NCBI GenBank assembly: GCA_030432295.1
Contig: JAUIHI010000025.1
Location: 35,956-99,955, forward strand
Length of the DNA: 64,000 nt
Source of the DNA: Anaerolineae bacterium
GTDB lineage: Bacteria; Chloroflexota; Anaerolineae; Caldilineales; Caldilineaceae
Reading direction: 5' to 3'
The notes below the pieces were generated by a model. It saw only the letters and a program-made list of their open reading frames with translations. It searched no databases and was not told where the DNA came from. Numbering within the stretch: the first letter of the stretch is position 1; each line of letters begins with the position of its first letter. Positions 1-9,221 of the stretch are shown piece by piece. Position numbers and translations under genes: made by a program.

Positions 1-1393
1 GGGTCGTGTCCAGGGTGAAAATTCGTTCCCCCACCGTGAAGGGCCTGCTGGGCGGGTCGCCTGCCGCCAGCAGAGGCGCGTTCGCACCGATGGCTTGGGC
101 GGACCAGCCATCCGCGGTTGTGCCGTCGGCGCTGAGGCTGGTGATGCGCCACCAGACCAGATTGTCCGCGTTCCGGGGACCTTGCATAATTTTGACTGGG
201 GTGTGGGGCGGCAATTCGGTCAATACATCTTCCGCTGGCTTGCCCGCAGACCCGGGCGACTTGCGCAGGCGCACGATCGTCGTCGTGTGGGCGGCTGCCT
301 CGACTGCAAAGGCCGCCACCCCCGGCGTCGGGTTCCAGCGATAGTCGTTCGCCAGCACTTCCTTGAAATCTTCGATGACGCCGTTTTTTGTCTCCATCAC
401 CCAGCGGTCGATATTGGGCCAGCGGTAGAGGATCAACGACCGGATCTGCTGGTTGCCCGGCGTCTGGTTCCAGCGATTGATCTCGGCGTAGGCCGCTTTG
501 ACCCAGCCATTGTTGGCGTCTTCCCAGGGGTAATCCTCGTCGGCTTCAGTGATGTAGACGGGCAGGTGGCGCATATTGGCCGGAACTGCCTCCATAAAAT
601 CCCGGTAGGTAAAGAAGTGGTAGTGGCGGTTTTGGAAGGGGGGATCCATCTTCCCGTCCGATGTCACCAGCGCCGGGTCTGTGCCGTGGGTGTAGGTGTG
701 CAGGGTAATGCCGTCGCAGTTGTCCGGCCCCAGCGCGATGAGGATGTCCTGAAAGTAGCGCACCCAATCCCCGTCCGGGTTGCCCGGATAGGCGGTGTTG
801 TTGTTCCAGGGAGCCACCGAACCAATCAGCACCTGATCGTTGGCCCGGCCCGGTCGCTTTTTGATCTCCTGGCGGCAGAGGCTGTAGCAGCGGGCGTAGT
901 CGCTGGGGGTGATGGCCTGGCCGTGCTCGATGCCCCGACTGAGAGGTTTCTCCGGATGGAGTGCGGCAAAGCGGTCCGGCAGGGAGCGCAACTCGCCGTC
1001 TCTGGATTTGGGGTCCGGGTCTCGGCTGAAGGGCAGGTCCGGGCTGGCGAAGGCGCCGGGCCGTTCTACCCAAAAATTCATTTCATTGCCGATGATCCAA
1101 ATGTGGCAGCCCTGGCTGGCCTCGACAAAATTGCCCACCCGCCGGGCAAAGTCGGGGTATTTGTCCGGCGCGGGAATGGTTCCCTCGGGCTTGTAGGCGT
1201 TGTTGATCCGCACAATCACCCCATAGCCTGCGTTGGCCCAATTCGTGTAGTTGCCGCCATTGCGGGCGTTGGGATCGCTGCCCACACCTTCGGTAAAAAG
1301 CACCCATCCCTTACGCCCCACATCGGCCATGTGGTTCTCGCCGCCCGGCTCGTGCAGACCAAAAATGTAGGGGGATTCGTGTAGTGCTGACAT
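1..1393 (-). CDS. TIM-barrel glycoside-hydrolase-like protein with SH3-like domain (3' end beyond window)
   Basis: The reading frame is open from ATG at 1393 to the left edge (464 codons visible), so the C-terminus is missing. The first ~360 residues look like a clan GH-A type (beta/alpha)8 barrel: a strand ending IIGNEMN puts Asn103-Glu104 at the usual acid/base place, HTYTHG (around 232) follows, and VYITEAD supplies Glu283 as candidate nucleophile. The ~180-residue Glu-Glu spacing fits that clan. Residues ~370-432 (TTTIVRLRKSPG onward, with LPPHTPV and WWRI) resemble a bacterial SH3-like domain. There is no obvious signal peptide at this start. The substrate cannot be read from the sequence. 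It lies last in a minus-strand series after the P-loop kinase at 1428-1901. A long overlapping plus-strand frame is its shadow. Confidence 0.72.
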   Translation of the reverse strand, partial: MSALHESPYIFGLHEPGGENHMADVGRKGWVLFTEGVGSDPNARNGGNYTNWANAGYGVIVRINNAYKPEGTIPAPDKYPDFARRVGNFVEASQGCHIWIIGNEMNFWVERPGAFASPDLPFSRDPDPKSRDGELRSLPDRFAALHPEKPLSRGIEHGQAITPSDYARCYSLCRQEIKKRPGRANDQVLIGSVAPWNNNTAYPGNPDGDWVRYFQDILIALGPDNCDGITLHTYTHGTDPALVTSDGKMDPPFQNRHYHFFTYRDFMEAVPANMRHLPVYITEADEDYPWEDANNGWVKAAYAEINRWNQTPGNQQIRSLILYRWPNIDRWVMETKNGVIEDFKEVLANDYRWNPTPGVAAFAVEAAAHTTTIVRLRKSPGSAGKPAEDVLTELPPHTPVKIMQGPRNADNLVWWRITSLSADGTTADGWSAQAIGANAPLLAAGDPPSRPFTVGERIFTLDTT

Positions 1394-1427
1394 TTGGTTC
1401 CTCCGTTCCATTCCTCGAATAGGGTTG

Positions 1428-1901
1428 TTACGCACTGCTCGCCGCGCTGCCCGTTTTGGGAACCGGCGGCAAAGGGTAGCTCATCTGGGCAATCGGATTG
1501 GGCTGTCCCTTCAGCCAGGCCAGCACGTGGGAGAGCACCTCCCGCGCTTCCAGCCCACTGGTGTTCAGCGCCAGGTCGGCATGTTGGCGGGCGTGGCGCA
1601 GCCGGTGTGCTTCAGTTGCCAGCCAGGCCGGGTCCCAGGAAACGTCCGGGCGGCGCTCGATCTGTGTCACCAGATCGATTTCCAGGTAGATCAGCAGGGC
1701 TGGTGGACGAATTTTGCGCCACATTTCTGCCATTTCGCTGTGTTCCTGGCTGGCCGCGCGGGCGTTATAGCCCTGTTCGCGCAGACCGTTCACCAGCGTT
1801 GATTTGCCCGCCGCGCTCACGCCGACTACTTTGATAAGAGGCAGATTCTCCCATTCCGGTCGGTTTGGGGCCACATCGGTCTCTTTTCTGGGCTGGATCA
1901 A
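1428..1901 (-). CDS. Small P-loop kinase-like NTPase
   Basis: 157 residues. The Walker A motif is GVSAAGKST (residues 27-35), at the end of the first predicted beta strand (LIKVVGVS). The size and layout match the adenylate/shikimate/APS-kinase-like group of P-loop kinases. LLIYLEIDLVTQIERRPD fits a strand plus lid region, and a His/Arg-rich stretch (EAHRLRHARQHAD) follows. The substrate is unknown. The start is TTG, overlapping the stop of the upstream phosphatase gene by 4 nt (TTGA), which indicates translational coupling. A kinase-like protein coupled to a PP2C phosphatase suggests a shared regulatory role, but that is inference. Confidence 0.75.
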   Translation of the reverse strand: MIQPRKETDVAPNRPEWENLPLIKVVGVSAAGKSTLVNGLREQGYNARAASQEHSEMAEMWRKIRPPALLIYLEIDLVTQIERRPDVSWDPAWLATEAHRLRHARQHADLALNTSGLEAREVLSHVLAWLKGQPNPIAQMSYPLPPVPKTGSAASSA

Positions 1902-2611
1902 ATGGGGAAGCTCACGGCCAATCGGCGGATTTCATCGCCCCGTTGGTTGCCAACCAACATCAGGACCAAAACGGTGCAATCGTCCTGGGCGCGTCCCTTA
2001 TCCAGCTGCAGCGCGGTTTCCAGAATGGCGTCGGCCAGCCCCTGGGCCGATACGGAACCCTTGGCCTGGGCCGCCCGCACTACCGCTTCTACATCCATTG
2101 ACTGGCTGCTGCGGGAGCCAGCGCTCAGGATACCATCGGTAAAGACGGTCACACACAGACCTTCCGTCAGGGGGATTTCGGTGATGGCCGGTTTGGTGTT
2201 GGGGTGAATTCCCACGGCTTCGCAACTCTCTGTCAGCCATTCGCTCTGGCCGCCCCGGCACAGGAGAACCGGGCAACGGCTGTTGCGGCTGATGACCAGC
2301 GTCTGGGTCGTCAGGTCTACACTGACGATATTCAGTTCGGCGCTGACTTTGCCCCCCCGGTGGGTGCGCAGGTAGTCGTGGGTGGCCCGGGCCACCGCAC
2401 CGTCCCGCACACCTTCAGCCAACAGGCTCAGGGCCTTGCGCGCCACCAGATTACTGATGATCTTGGCGCTGCGCCCGCTCCGTTGTCCATCCACCACCAC
2501 CAGGCTGACACCGCCGTGGGGACGTTCCACCATTTCGACTGTATCGCCGCTTTCGCTGGTGGCGTATTTCCCGATCTTTGCCACACCAGCCTGAATCTCT
2601 AAATTTGTCAT
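1898..2611 (-). CDS. SpoIIE/PP2C-like serine phosphatase
   Basis: 237 residues that match the single-domain SpoIIE-type PPM phosphatase pattern. VVVDGQRSGRSA provides an early metal-binding Asp, VFTDGILSAG a second, and AQDDCTVLVLML near the C-terminus the last metal-ligand Asp. There is no attached receiver, PAS or HAMP domain, so an input partner must be separate. It probably dephosphorylates a Ser/Thr-phosphorylated protein in the cytoplasm. It is coupled to the downstream kinase-like gene (4-nt overlap) and follows the membrane Ig-like protein by 82 nt, suggesting one transcript. The family call is firm; the target is unknown. Confidence 0.82.
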   Translation of the reverse strand: MTNLEIQAGVAKIGKYATSESGDTVEMVERPHGGVSLVVVDGQRSGRSAKIISNLVARKALSLLAEGVRDGAVARATHDYLRTHRGGKVSAELNIVSVDLTTQTLVISRNSRCPVLLCRGGQSEWLTESCEAVGIHPNTKPAITEIPLTEGLCVTVFTDGILSAGSRSSQSMDVEAVVRAAQAKGSVSAQGLADAILETALQLDKGRAQDDCTVLVLMLVGNQRGDEIRRLAVSFPI

Positions 2612-2693
2612 GGCCTTGCACTATCTAAACATTAGTGAGGGGTTTTGTCAATGCGATCTTTTGTGGTCGATCCGGCTGTCACGCACGTTCCGT

Positions 2694-4316
2694 CTACTGC
2701 GCGTGCATAGTCATCGACACCTGGCCGGACGAAACTGTGCGCCCGGAATTGCCGCTGGCCGCCTGCACCTGGAAGGTGTAGCTCTGGCCCGCCGCGTCCC
2801 CAGGCACATCTACGGCGACTGAAATGATGCGCCGCTCGCCAGCGCCCACACCCACCGAGAGGGAAGTGTCGGCACAGTTGCCGTCATCCCGGCAGATGAC
2901 CGCGTTCCACGGCCCGGTTTTGCCCAGATCGACAAACATTTCGTCGGCCAGGGAACCCGTATTTTCGACCTGTAGATTGACCTGGCAGCGCTGGCCCACG
3001 AAGCATTGCTTCTGGTTTCCGCCGTCTACCGTCACCTGCACCCCATAGCTGGGGGGAATCGGTGTGGCCGAAGGCGTCCCCACAGGGGTCCACGTGGGGG
3101 TGGGAGTGAGAACCGGTGTGTTGGTCGGTGTGGCTGTGGGCACAACTGTATTGGGCACCAGTTCCACAAAGACGGTGTGGGTCTCTTTGGAGCCGTCCTG
3201 TCGCAGCACATCCAGGGTAAAGGTTTGACCAGCCCAGCGCAGACAGACCTGGCTCTCCCCGTGGCCGGGCACACCCACATTGTCCAGGAAGACAGCCCGG
3301 GCATTTTCAACATCCCAGGAGAGAATAGTGCAGGCACCGGGCAGGACCGACTGGTTGGCCGCCCGGAAGGAGACAGTGGGCAGCACAAAATCCGGCGTAC
3401 CTGTGGCCGGGACGCTCCCAGGCACTGGCGTGCCGGGATTGCCTGGTGTGCTGGTGGGTACTACAAATTCGGGCGTCGGGCGGCGGGTCGGCGTGGGCGG
3501 GGTGTCGCCGGGCTGGGTGATGACGAGATTGCCTGCCACCGCGGTTGCCAGCGCCGGGGCCAAGGGATCGACTGTCTGGTCGGCGGGTGTGGGCGTTGTG
3601 ATCACCACCGGCCCCACCGGCTCGCTGCTGTCTTGGGTCGGCGTCACCGCTTCGGGGAAGGCAAAGGTGGCCGAGGGTGTGGGCAGTTCGGTCACAATCA
3701 CAAGGGGTTCTGCTCCCGGTTGTGGTGTCGTCTGCGCTGCCGCGGTCTGTTGCGCCACAGATAATTGGGTTTGGGGCTGCCCGGTGGCAGTGACGAGCAC
3801 AAGCACTGTACCCGGTTCGCTGGCGGCTGGTTCGCTGGCTGCTCTTTGGGAGATAGCGGCGATGCCCTGGCCCACCATCCGCCAGCCCGCATAGGCCGCC
3901 AGTGAGCCGCCACACAACATAAATACGAGCAGCAGCGTAGCCACCCCCGCCCACACGCCCAGGCGGGATGGGCCACGCTCTGGCCCATCAAAGCCCAAGT
4001 CGTCGCCCAATCCCAGCCCAGATCCCACAGGCAAGCCGAGTACTGACATTTTCTCGGCGGAGTCATCTTCCAATGTCAGCGCGCCGGGCTGGGATTGAAG
4101 CAGGCGAAAGCGCGGGCAGAGCCGGTGGCTTTGGCCCAGGCAATAGGTGGCCTGATCCCGCAGGAGCAACTGATCCCGGCTTTCCAGCCCGTCGTCGGCG
4201 GGATCGATCAGATGCACCACCGCGCAGTGGTTTTCAAAGCTGGGATAGATGGCCGGGTCGCACCGATTGCCATCGGCATCGACCGCGCCCACGTGGGGGC
4301 AGATGGGTTGGGTCAT
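2694..4316 (-). CDS. Membrane protein: Cys-rich N-terminal domain, TM helix, Thr/Pro linker, Ig-like domains
   Basis: 540 residues. The N-terminal ~70 residues carry Cys6, Cys19, Cys31, Cys59 and Cys67 (CPHVG, NHCAV, TYCLGQ, LCPRF), a Cys-rich cytoplasmic module of a type I associate with Chloroflexota; metal binding is probable but not shown. One TM helix lies at ~120-143. It is followed by ~180 residues of Thr/Pro/Val linker (ITTPTPAD, PTPTRRPTPEF) and an Ig-like domain beginning FRAANQSVLPGACTILSW. A second Thr/Pro linker leads to a CARDB/NBR1-like beta domain ending at Gln540. The topology implies an extracellular beta domain tethered to a cytoplasmic Cys-rich head. The downstream PP2C and kinase genes suggest a sensor role (inference). 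Confidence 0.7.
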   Translation of the reverse strand: MTQPICPHVGAVDADGNRCDPAIYPSFENHCAVVHLIDPADDGLESRDQLLLRDQATYCLGQSHRLCPRFRLLQSQPGALTLEDDSAEKMSVLGLPVGSGLGLGDDLGFDGPERGPSRLGVWAGVATLLLVFMLCGGSLAAYAGWRMVGQGIAAISQRAASEPAASEPGTVLVLVTATGQPQTQLSVAQQTAAAQTTPQPGAEPLVIVTELPTPSATFAFPEAVTPTQDSSEPVGPVVITTPTPADQTVDPLAPALATAVAGNLVITQPGDTPPTPTRRPTPEFVVPTSTPGNPGTPVPGSVPATGTPDFVLPTVSFRAANQSVLPGACTILSWDVENARAVFLDNVGVPGHGESQVCLRWAGQTFTLDVLRQDGSKETHTVFVELVPNTVVPTATPTNTPVLTPTPTWTPVGTPSATPIPPSYGVQVTVDGGNQKQCFVGQRCQVNLQVENTGSLADEMFVDLGKTGPWNAVICRDDGNCADTSLSVGVGAGERRIISVAVDVPGDAAGQSYTFQVQAASGNSGRTVSSGQVSMTMHAQ

Positions 4317-4335
4317 CGACTTTTCTGAGAAATAT

Positions 4336-4371
4336 CAGAAGTTCGACTTTTCAGAAAAAGTCGAACTTCTG
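4336..4371. repeat. Perfect 16-bp inverted repeat (hairpin)
   Basis: Arms 4336-4351 and 4356-4371 are exact reverse complements around a 4-nt loop (caga). The hairpin lies between the cca stop and the next start. There is no T-run on the minus side, so it looks more like a dispersed palindrome than a classic terminator. Confidence 0.8.
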
Positions 4372-4379
4372 GCGTAGTT

Positions 4380-5909
4380 TCACATTTCGCGTTGCAGCAA
4401 CAGTTCGGAGGCCAGGGCCAACGCTTCGTCCGCGCTGGTCACTTCGCCTGCGGCCTGGGCTTCTGCAATAGATTCTAACAGATAACCCATCATTCGCCCC
4501 GGTGCGAGATCGAGCGAACGCATTAGTGTATTGCCGTCCACCAGCGTATTGCCCGCGACGGCTGTATTGGGCGCAAAGGCAAAGTCGATGATGCCTGTGA
4601 TGCCGTTCAGATATTCGCCCCAATCGCCACCCCTGGCCTTGCCGGGAGCCTGTCGGTCGGCCAGGGCCAACAGCAGCACATCCAACCCCGTGCGGTCGCC
4701 CTTTTCGCCTGTGGCTGTGGCACGCAGGAAACGGTAGCAGGCCCGGCGGCTGATGACCCCATCGGGGAAGGCGTCGGAGAGGTGGTGGGGGCGCATGTGG
4801 GCCGCGGCCACGGCCTGGGCCACCTGCACCTCCCGGCGGCTGAAGCGGAGGGCGTCGCTGCGCTCGGCGGCAATCGTCGCGCTGACATCTTCGTGGCCGA
4901 AGAAGCGGATGCGGCGCTCGCCGGTTTCCGCCACTTCTTCGGAGAAAGCCGCGGGTTTGCCTGTGTCGTGGAAGAGGGCGTGCCAAACCAGCCAGCCCGC
5001 CCGGCTGTGGCCCGCGGAAAGCTCCTCGGCAAAATGGATTGCCAGTTTTTCCTGCCAGGGCGACAAGGCAACCTGCAAATCGGCATCGGGCAGACTGTCG
5101 GTTTGACCGGTCAGCCAGTCGCGCAGGGCCGCTGCGTAGTTCATCACCTGCACTGTGTGGCCGAAGACGTCCAGGTGGTGGGGCGGACTCTGGCGGATGT
5201 GGTCTGTGGCCGCGACTTCGGGCAGTACGTGGGCCAGCAGCCCCAGCCGGTGCAGTTCGGCCACCGCATCGCCGGGGCTGGGCAGGGCAAGGATTTTCCA
5301 TAGCTCGTCCCGCTGGCGCTCCGGGCTGGCCTGGGTCACCTGGGCGGCCAGCGGCTGAATCTGGCGCTCTGTCCCGTCCTCAATCGCAAAATCCAACTGC
5401 CCGGCAAAGCGGACAGCGCGCAGCATCCGCACTGGGTCCTCAGCCAGACTCTGGGGGCTAACGGCCCGAATCAGCCGTGCGCGCAGATCGTCGGCTCCGC
5501 CCCACAGATCGATCAGCCGGGGTGGCTGGTTCGGGCGCAGTTCCAGGGCCAGCGCATTGATTGTGAAATCGCGCAGGGCCAGATCGTCGGCCAGTTCCCC
5601 CCGCAGCGCGGCCAGATCGCAGACCAGCGGGGGCGCGTCCTCCCGGTTCAGGACAATCCGGGCCACATCCCGCTCTGCGTCCAGGGGGTAGTAGGCCCAG
5701 CCCAGCCGGTCCGCCACCCGGCGGGCGACCGGCAACACCGGACTTTCCAGGGCCAGGTCCAGATCGGTGACGCCTGCTTTGCGGCCCAGCAGGGCATCCC
5801 GCACCGCACCACCCACCACATATACCGGTTCCCGTTGGGCCAGGAGTGTTGTCAGGACCGCTTCAAATTCCGGCGCGGCCCAATTTTCAATCGTCTGCTC
5901 ACTGTTCAT
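4380..5909 (-). CDS. cca: CCA tRNA nucleotidyltransferase with HD domain
   Basis: 509 residues. The N-terminal class II nucleotidyltransferase head is clear: GGAVRDALLG at 33-42 and the metal-binding DLDLA at 49-53, followed by LRDFTINALAL and the RRAxRF-type RMLRAVRFAG. A C-terminal HD domain carries HALFHDTGKP and HMRPHHLS. The enzyme adds or repairs the 3' CCA of tRNAs from CTP and ATP; the HD domain suggests additional phosphohydrolase activity. ATG at 5909 abuts the CHAT gene stop codon at 5910-5912, so translation of the two is probably coupled. Length and motifs are normal for the family. Confidence 0.9.
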   Translation of the reverse strand: MNSEQTIENWAAPEFEAVLTTLLAQREPVYVVGGAVRDALLGRKAGVTDLDLALESPVLPVARRVADRLGWAYYPLDAERDVARIVLNREDAPPLVCDLAALRGELADDLALRDFTINALALELRPNQPPRLIDLWGGADDLRARLIRAVSPQSLAEDPVRMLRAVRFAGQLDFAIEDGTERQIQPLAAQVTQASPERQRDELWKILALPSPGDAVAELHRLGLLAHVLPEVAATDHIRQSPPHHLDVFGHTVQVMNYAAALRDWLTGQTDSLPDADLQVALSPWQEKLAIHFAEELSAGHSRAGWLVWHALFHDTGKPAAFSEEVAETGERRIRFFGHEDVSATIAAERSDALRFSRREVQVAQAVAAAHMRPHHLSDAFPDGVISRRACYRFLRATATGEKGDRTGLDVLLLALADRQAPGKARGGDWGEYLNGITGIIDFAFAPNTAVAGNTLVDGNTLMRSLDLAPGRMMGYLLESIAEAQAAGEVTSADEALALASELLLQREM

Positions 5910-8117
5910 TCACTGCTCACTTCCCCATCCCACCTGGATATTTGGATCGCCGTAAAGGGTGTAAGCCAGCCAGGTGGAGTTGGCGGGTGCCTTCTCGCGA
6001 ATCTCCTGGCGTGCGGTGTGGAAGGCCGCGCCCAGGGTTTGCCCGTCCTGCAATTCGCTGTAGAAGCGCAGAGCAAAGTCTGCGGCCAGCGCGTCGTTTA
6101 CCTCCCAGAGCGCACCGATAAAGACACCGGCCTTGGCCTGGTTGATCATCTGACCCGCCCATCCGCCCAATCCGGCCAGGGAGAAACCCATACGCGCGCC
6201 GTGGCAGGTGTTCATAAAGACCAGTGGCCGCCGTTTGCGCAGGCCAAAGACCGCCTCGCCCACCAGATCGTCCGGGCGCAGTTCCGTATTGTTTTCCAAC
6301 AGAATCGAGGAACTGTCGATGCTTTTGGCGTTGAGGCGTCCGTGGGTGGAAAAGTGGAGCAGTTCGACCCCCTCTTTGCCGATCTGGCGCACCTGGGCCA
6401 ACTGACGCAGGGTCTCCCCGATGGCAATGCGGCGGGCGGGCAGGCTTCCGAAAAAGTCCACTTCCCGCTTGACTTGGGTCAGGTCTGTGTCCGGGGCCAC
6501 CAGCCGGGCGGTGTCGATGCGCAACCGGTCCACCTGTCCCGGCCCAGCCAGCCAGCGACTGATCTGCCAGCCTTCGGCCAGAAAGTCGTCGGCCTCGCCT
6601 TCGTCCATATCCACAGGCTTGACCATCTCCCAGGGAATCCACGGCTCGTCGCTGACAATGTGGAGGGACTTCAGCACCCCCTGCTCGCGCAGTTTGACCA
6701 GCTTCCAATAGGCCCGTTTGAGTTTGTCGGGGAAAAGGGAAAGAAAGAGGCCGTTGCCGATGGCGGTCAGCCGGTCGTGGATGTCGGCGATGACGTCCGC
6801 ATCGGCAGGTTGTCCACCTGCCCACTGGTTGAGTTCGTCGTAGCGCTCCTGCATATATGCCTGGGGTTCTACAGCCATCTCCACGCCACCCATCGGCGCA
6901 TTGGAGACATCCGCTGCCTGGTGGGGGGAGGAGAGTTCAAAGGTCAGCCGCTTGCCATCGGCCCGGATGCGTATCTCCACATCGGGCGGGGGTGGGGGAA
7001 ACTGGGGTATCTCCACTGACGAGGGCGGCTGGCGAAAGGTGAGCGCGTCGGTTGCGGCGGGTCCGGCGGCGACCGGTTCCTGGCTGCTCACCTGCACCAC
7101 AAAACGGGCATTGCTGATCAGCCGCCCCCTGTGGCGGAAGTCGATGCTGATCTGGCGTTCTCCCTCCTCCTGGCCCGCGGTGAGAATAAATGTGGCCTTG
7201 TCCGAGTCCTGAAAGCTGTAGACTTCCACGGCTTTTTGCCAGGTGTCGGTGCGTTCGCTAAAGCTGGGCGCGTCCAGATGGACGTGCAGGATTTCGGCGG
7301 TGAACTCTTCGACAAAGCCCACATTCACCACACCGCTGCTCATCGATGCGGCGGCTTTCTCTTGGGTCAATTGTACAGTCAATGGGCGGGTCTGGCCCGG
7401 TTTCAGCCAATTGGCAAAACGGATGTCTGTGTGGAAAGGAACGCTGAGTGCGAAGGCTGGCGAGCGGCTTTCGTCTTCGCTGGGGGAGGCTTCTTCTGCA
7501 TCTTCCCGCGCGGGCAGAGCCATTTCCAGTGGTTCAACCGCCGTGGCCATGGCAAGCTCCCGCTCGAATACGGGTTGCATCGCTTCCAGCCCTTTGGCTG
7601 GGGTGAAGCTCTCCTCAACACGTGTGGCATTATTTTCTTCTGCCATTGCGACGTGGACGCCGCCAATCCCGTTGGGGAAAAGCTCAGTCAGGCTTTTGCG
7701 CGTGCCGGAACGCATGCGCAGGGGCTGGTAGATCAGGCCGACAAAATCGTCTCCGTTCACCGCCACCAGCGCCCTCCCTTCCTGGCGACGATTCCAGCCA
7801 GCCACTTCCCTATCCGTCATCGGGTCGTTGATGTCCACGACCTGCTGCACTGCCAGAAACCAATCGAAATCCGCCAAAGGCCGGTAGAGTTGGCTGTACT
7901 GCTCGTCCGAATCCAGGCGGGCGAGGCGGGCGGTGATGCGGTCCACCCGTTCCACCCGGTAGCTGCCATCGTCCAGCCGGGTCAGGACGAAAGTCTCCCG
8001 TTCGGCCAGAGCGCTCTTCAGAAAGCGCTGAAGCACATCGCATAAAAATTCATAGCCCTCAGCCAGGAGGACGTTGGGCTGTTTCTGTTCGTCGAGTACG
8101 GATTGGCTGATAGGCAT
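5910..8117 (-). CDS. CHAT-domain cysteine protease-like protein
   Basis: 735 residues. The C-terminal CHAT (caspase HetF-associated) domain has the dyad His592 in LLHFSTHG and Cys638 in FMNTCHGA, then the usual GVFIGALWEVND and YTLYGDPNI segments. Upstream is a beta-rich region (about 250-350: WLKPGQTRPLTVQL, LHVHLDAPSF) of the kind that precedes CHAT domains in large signalling proteins, and a Pro-rich linker (FPPPPPDVEI). The first ~170 residues (GDDFVGLIYQPLRMRSG) are not confidently assigned. Both catalytic residues are present, so protease activity is plausible. It sits 9 nt after the P1-peptidase gene and directly abuts cca. A substrate is not evident. Confidence 0.85.
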   Translation of the reverse strand: MPISQSVLDEQKQPNVLLAEGYEFLCDVLQRFLKSALAERETFVLTRLDDGSYRVERVDRITARLARLDSDEQYSQLYRPLADFDWFLAVQQVVDINDPMTDREVAGWNRRQEGRALVAVNGDDFVGLIYQPLRMRSGTRKSLTELFPNGIGGVHVAMAEENNATRVEESFTPAKGLEAMQPVFERELAMATAVEPLEMALPAREDAEEASPSEDESRSPAFALSVPFHTDIRFANWLKPGQTRPLTVQLTQEKAAASMSSGVVNVGFVEEFTAEILHVHLDAPSFSERTDTWQKAVEVYSFQDSDKATFILTAGQEEGERQISIDFRHRGRLISNARFVVQVSSQEPVAAGPAATDALTFRQPPSSVEIPQFPPPPPDVEIRIRADGKRLTFELSSPHQAADVSNAPMGGVEMAVEPQAYMQERYDELNQWAGGQPADADVIADIHDRLTAIGNGLFLSLFPDKLKRAYWKLVKLREQGVLKSLHIVSDEPWIPWEMVKPVDMDEGEADDFLAEGWQISRWLAGPGQVDRLRIDTARLVAPDTDLTQVKREVDFFGSLPARRIAIGETLRQLAQVRQIGKEGVELLHFSTHGRLNAKSIDSSSILLENNTELRPDDLVGEAVFGLRKRRPLVFMNTCHGARMGFSLAGLGGWAGQMINQAKAGVFIGALWEVNDALAADFALRFYSELQDGQTLGAAFHTARQEIREKAPANSTWLAYTLYGDPNIQVGWGSEQ

Positions 8118-8126
8118 GGGACGCTC

Positions 8127-9206
8127 CTACTTTCTGAGAATATCTTCCACAGGCAAAGCGTAACGAATGTGGCCTTCACGACCAGTCGTTGTGGTAGCCG
8201 CGCAGAGAGAATTGAGCACAGCCTCCTCCACCGCTTCCACCACCGCGGGGAAAAGGGCCGCCATCGCCCGCCCCTCGTCAGCCAGGAAGGCAGCCGTCTC
8301 CGTAAGCGCTTGCGGCCAGTGCAGAATGCGCCGGGCTGTGCTGAAGGCAATGACGAAATCTCCGCTGCCGTGGCCGATGTGGCTGCCTGTGCGGGCCAAC
8401 CCCGCGCCGGCGCGCACGCAGAGCCGGTGCAACTGGCGGCTGTCCAGAGGAGCATCGGTCGCCAGCACAACCATCACCGATCCCTTCTCTGCTGGCGACG
8501 GTTGGGGCTGATCGGGCGGCTGTAGCCAGTCCCCCACGGGAATTCCCGCGAAGATCAGTTCCTCGGCCCGGCCAAAGTTTGTCTGCACCAGTGCGCCGAC
8601 GGTCCAGCCGCCCCATTCGGTGGGCGTCAACCGGCTGGCCGTGCCGATTCCGCCCTTCCATCCGTAGCAGGTGGTTCCTGTGCCCGCGCCGACACAGCCT
8701 TCCACAACCGGCGAAAAGTCGCGGCTGCCGCGGGCTGCGGAGAGGGCCGCGTCGACTTCGGCCTGTCCCACGGGCCGCGCCTGCAAGTCGTTGAGATAGC
8801 CGTCGTTCGTCTCGCCCACGACAACATTGACCGTCCCTGTGCTGCGAGCGATCTCCGGGTTGTGGCGGATGGCGTCGGTGGCCAGGCCGTCGGCCACCCG
8901 CCAGACATTCAGCGTGCCGGTCAGGCTGATGGGCGACTCAATTTGGCCCAGTTCCCGCACCTCTTCAAAGCCGCACGCTTTGCCAAAACCGTTGATCGTA
9001 TGCACGGCAGCCGGGACTTTCTCTCGGAATAGGTTGCCCGGATGGGGCAGCACGACCGTCACGCCTGTGTGGATGGACTCGCCCCGGATCAGTGTGGCAT
9101 GTCCCACCCGCACCCCGGCCACGTCCGTGATGGCGTTGCCGGGTCCGGGCGGCAGGTGGCCGAGGGAAAAGTTGTGGTCGCGTAGGCGCTTGGGTGATGG
9201 AATCAT
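8127..9206 (-). CDS. P1 family (DmpA-like) aminopeptidase/D-esterase
   Basis: 359 residues, normal length for the DmpA/BapA family of self-processing N-terminal-nucleophile hydrolases. The N-terminus (NAITDVAGVRVGHATL) is characteristic. YGWKGGIGTASR (181-192) holds the conserved G-T-x-S-R segment around the autoprocessing site, preceded by VGAGTGTTC. The C-terminal half has the LCVRAGAGLARTGSHIGHGSGDF block. The family cleaves N-terminal residues from peptides, including beta- or D-amino acids; the actual substrate is unknown. It is the first gene of a tight run with CHAT and cca (9-nt gap). Confidence 0.85.
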   Translation of the reverse strand: MIPSPKRLRDHNFSLGHLPPGPGNAITDVAGVRVGHATLIRGESIHTGVTVVLPHPGNLFREKVPAAVHTINGFGKACGFEEVRELGQIESPISLTGTLNVWRVADGLATDAIRHNPEIARSTGTVNVVVGETNDGYLNDLQARPVGQAEVDAALSAARGSRDFSPVVEGCVGAGTGTTCYGWKGGIGTASRLTPTEWGGWTVGALVQTNFGRAEELIFAGIPVGDWLQPPDQPQPSPAEKGSVMVVLATDAPLDSRQLHRLCVRAGAGLARTGSHIGHGSGDFVIAFSTARRILHWPQALTETAAFLADEGRAMAALFPAVVEAVEEAVLNSLCAATTTTGREGHIRYALPVEDILRK

Positions 9207-9221
9207 TGGGGTAAACGAAGC

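Noticed and set aside
95..1384. Long plus-strand open frame of 429 codons
   Set aside because: It is the antisense of the glycosidase-like gene, has no domain I recognise, and the minus frame gives coherent motifs (GNE, TEAD, SH3-like).
3006..3894. Plus-strand frames rich in Gly, Val and Arg
   Set aside because: Antisense of the Thr/Pro linker of the membrane Ig-like protein.
5835..8045. Plus-strand open frames of 394 and 304 codons opposite the CHAT gene
   Set aside because: Shadow frames in GC-rich DNA; the minus strand has the intact CHAT dyad and tight gene spacing.
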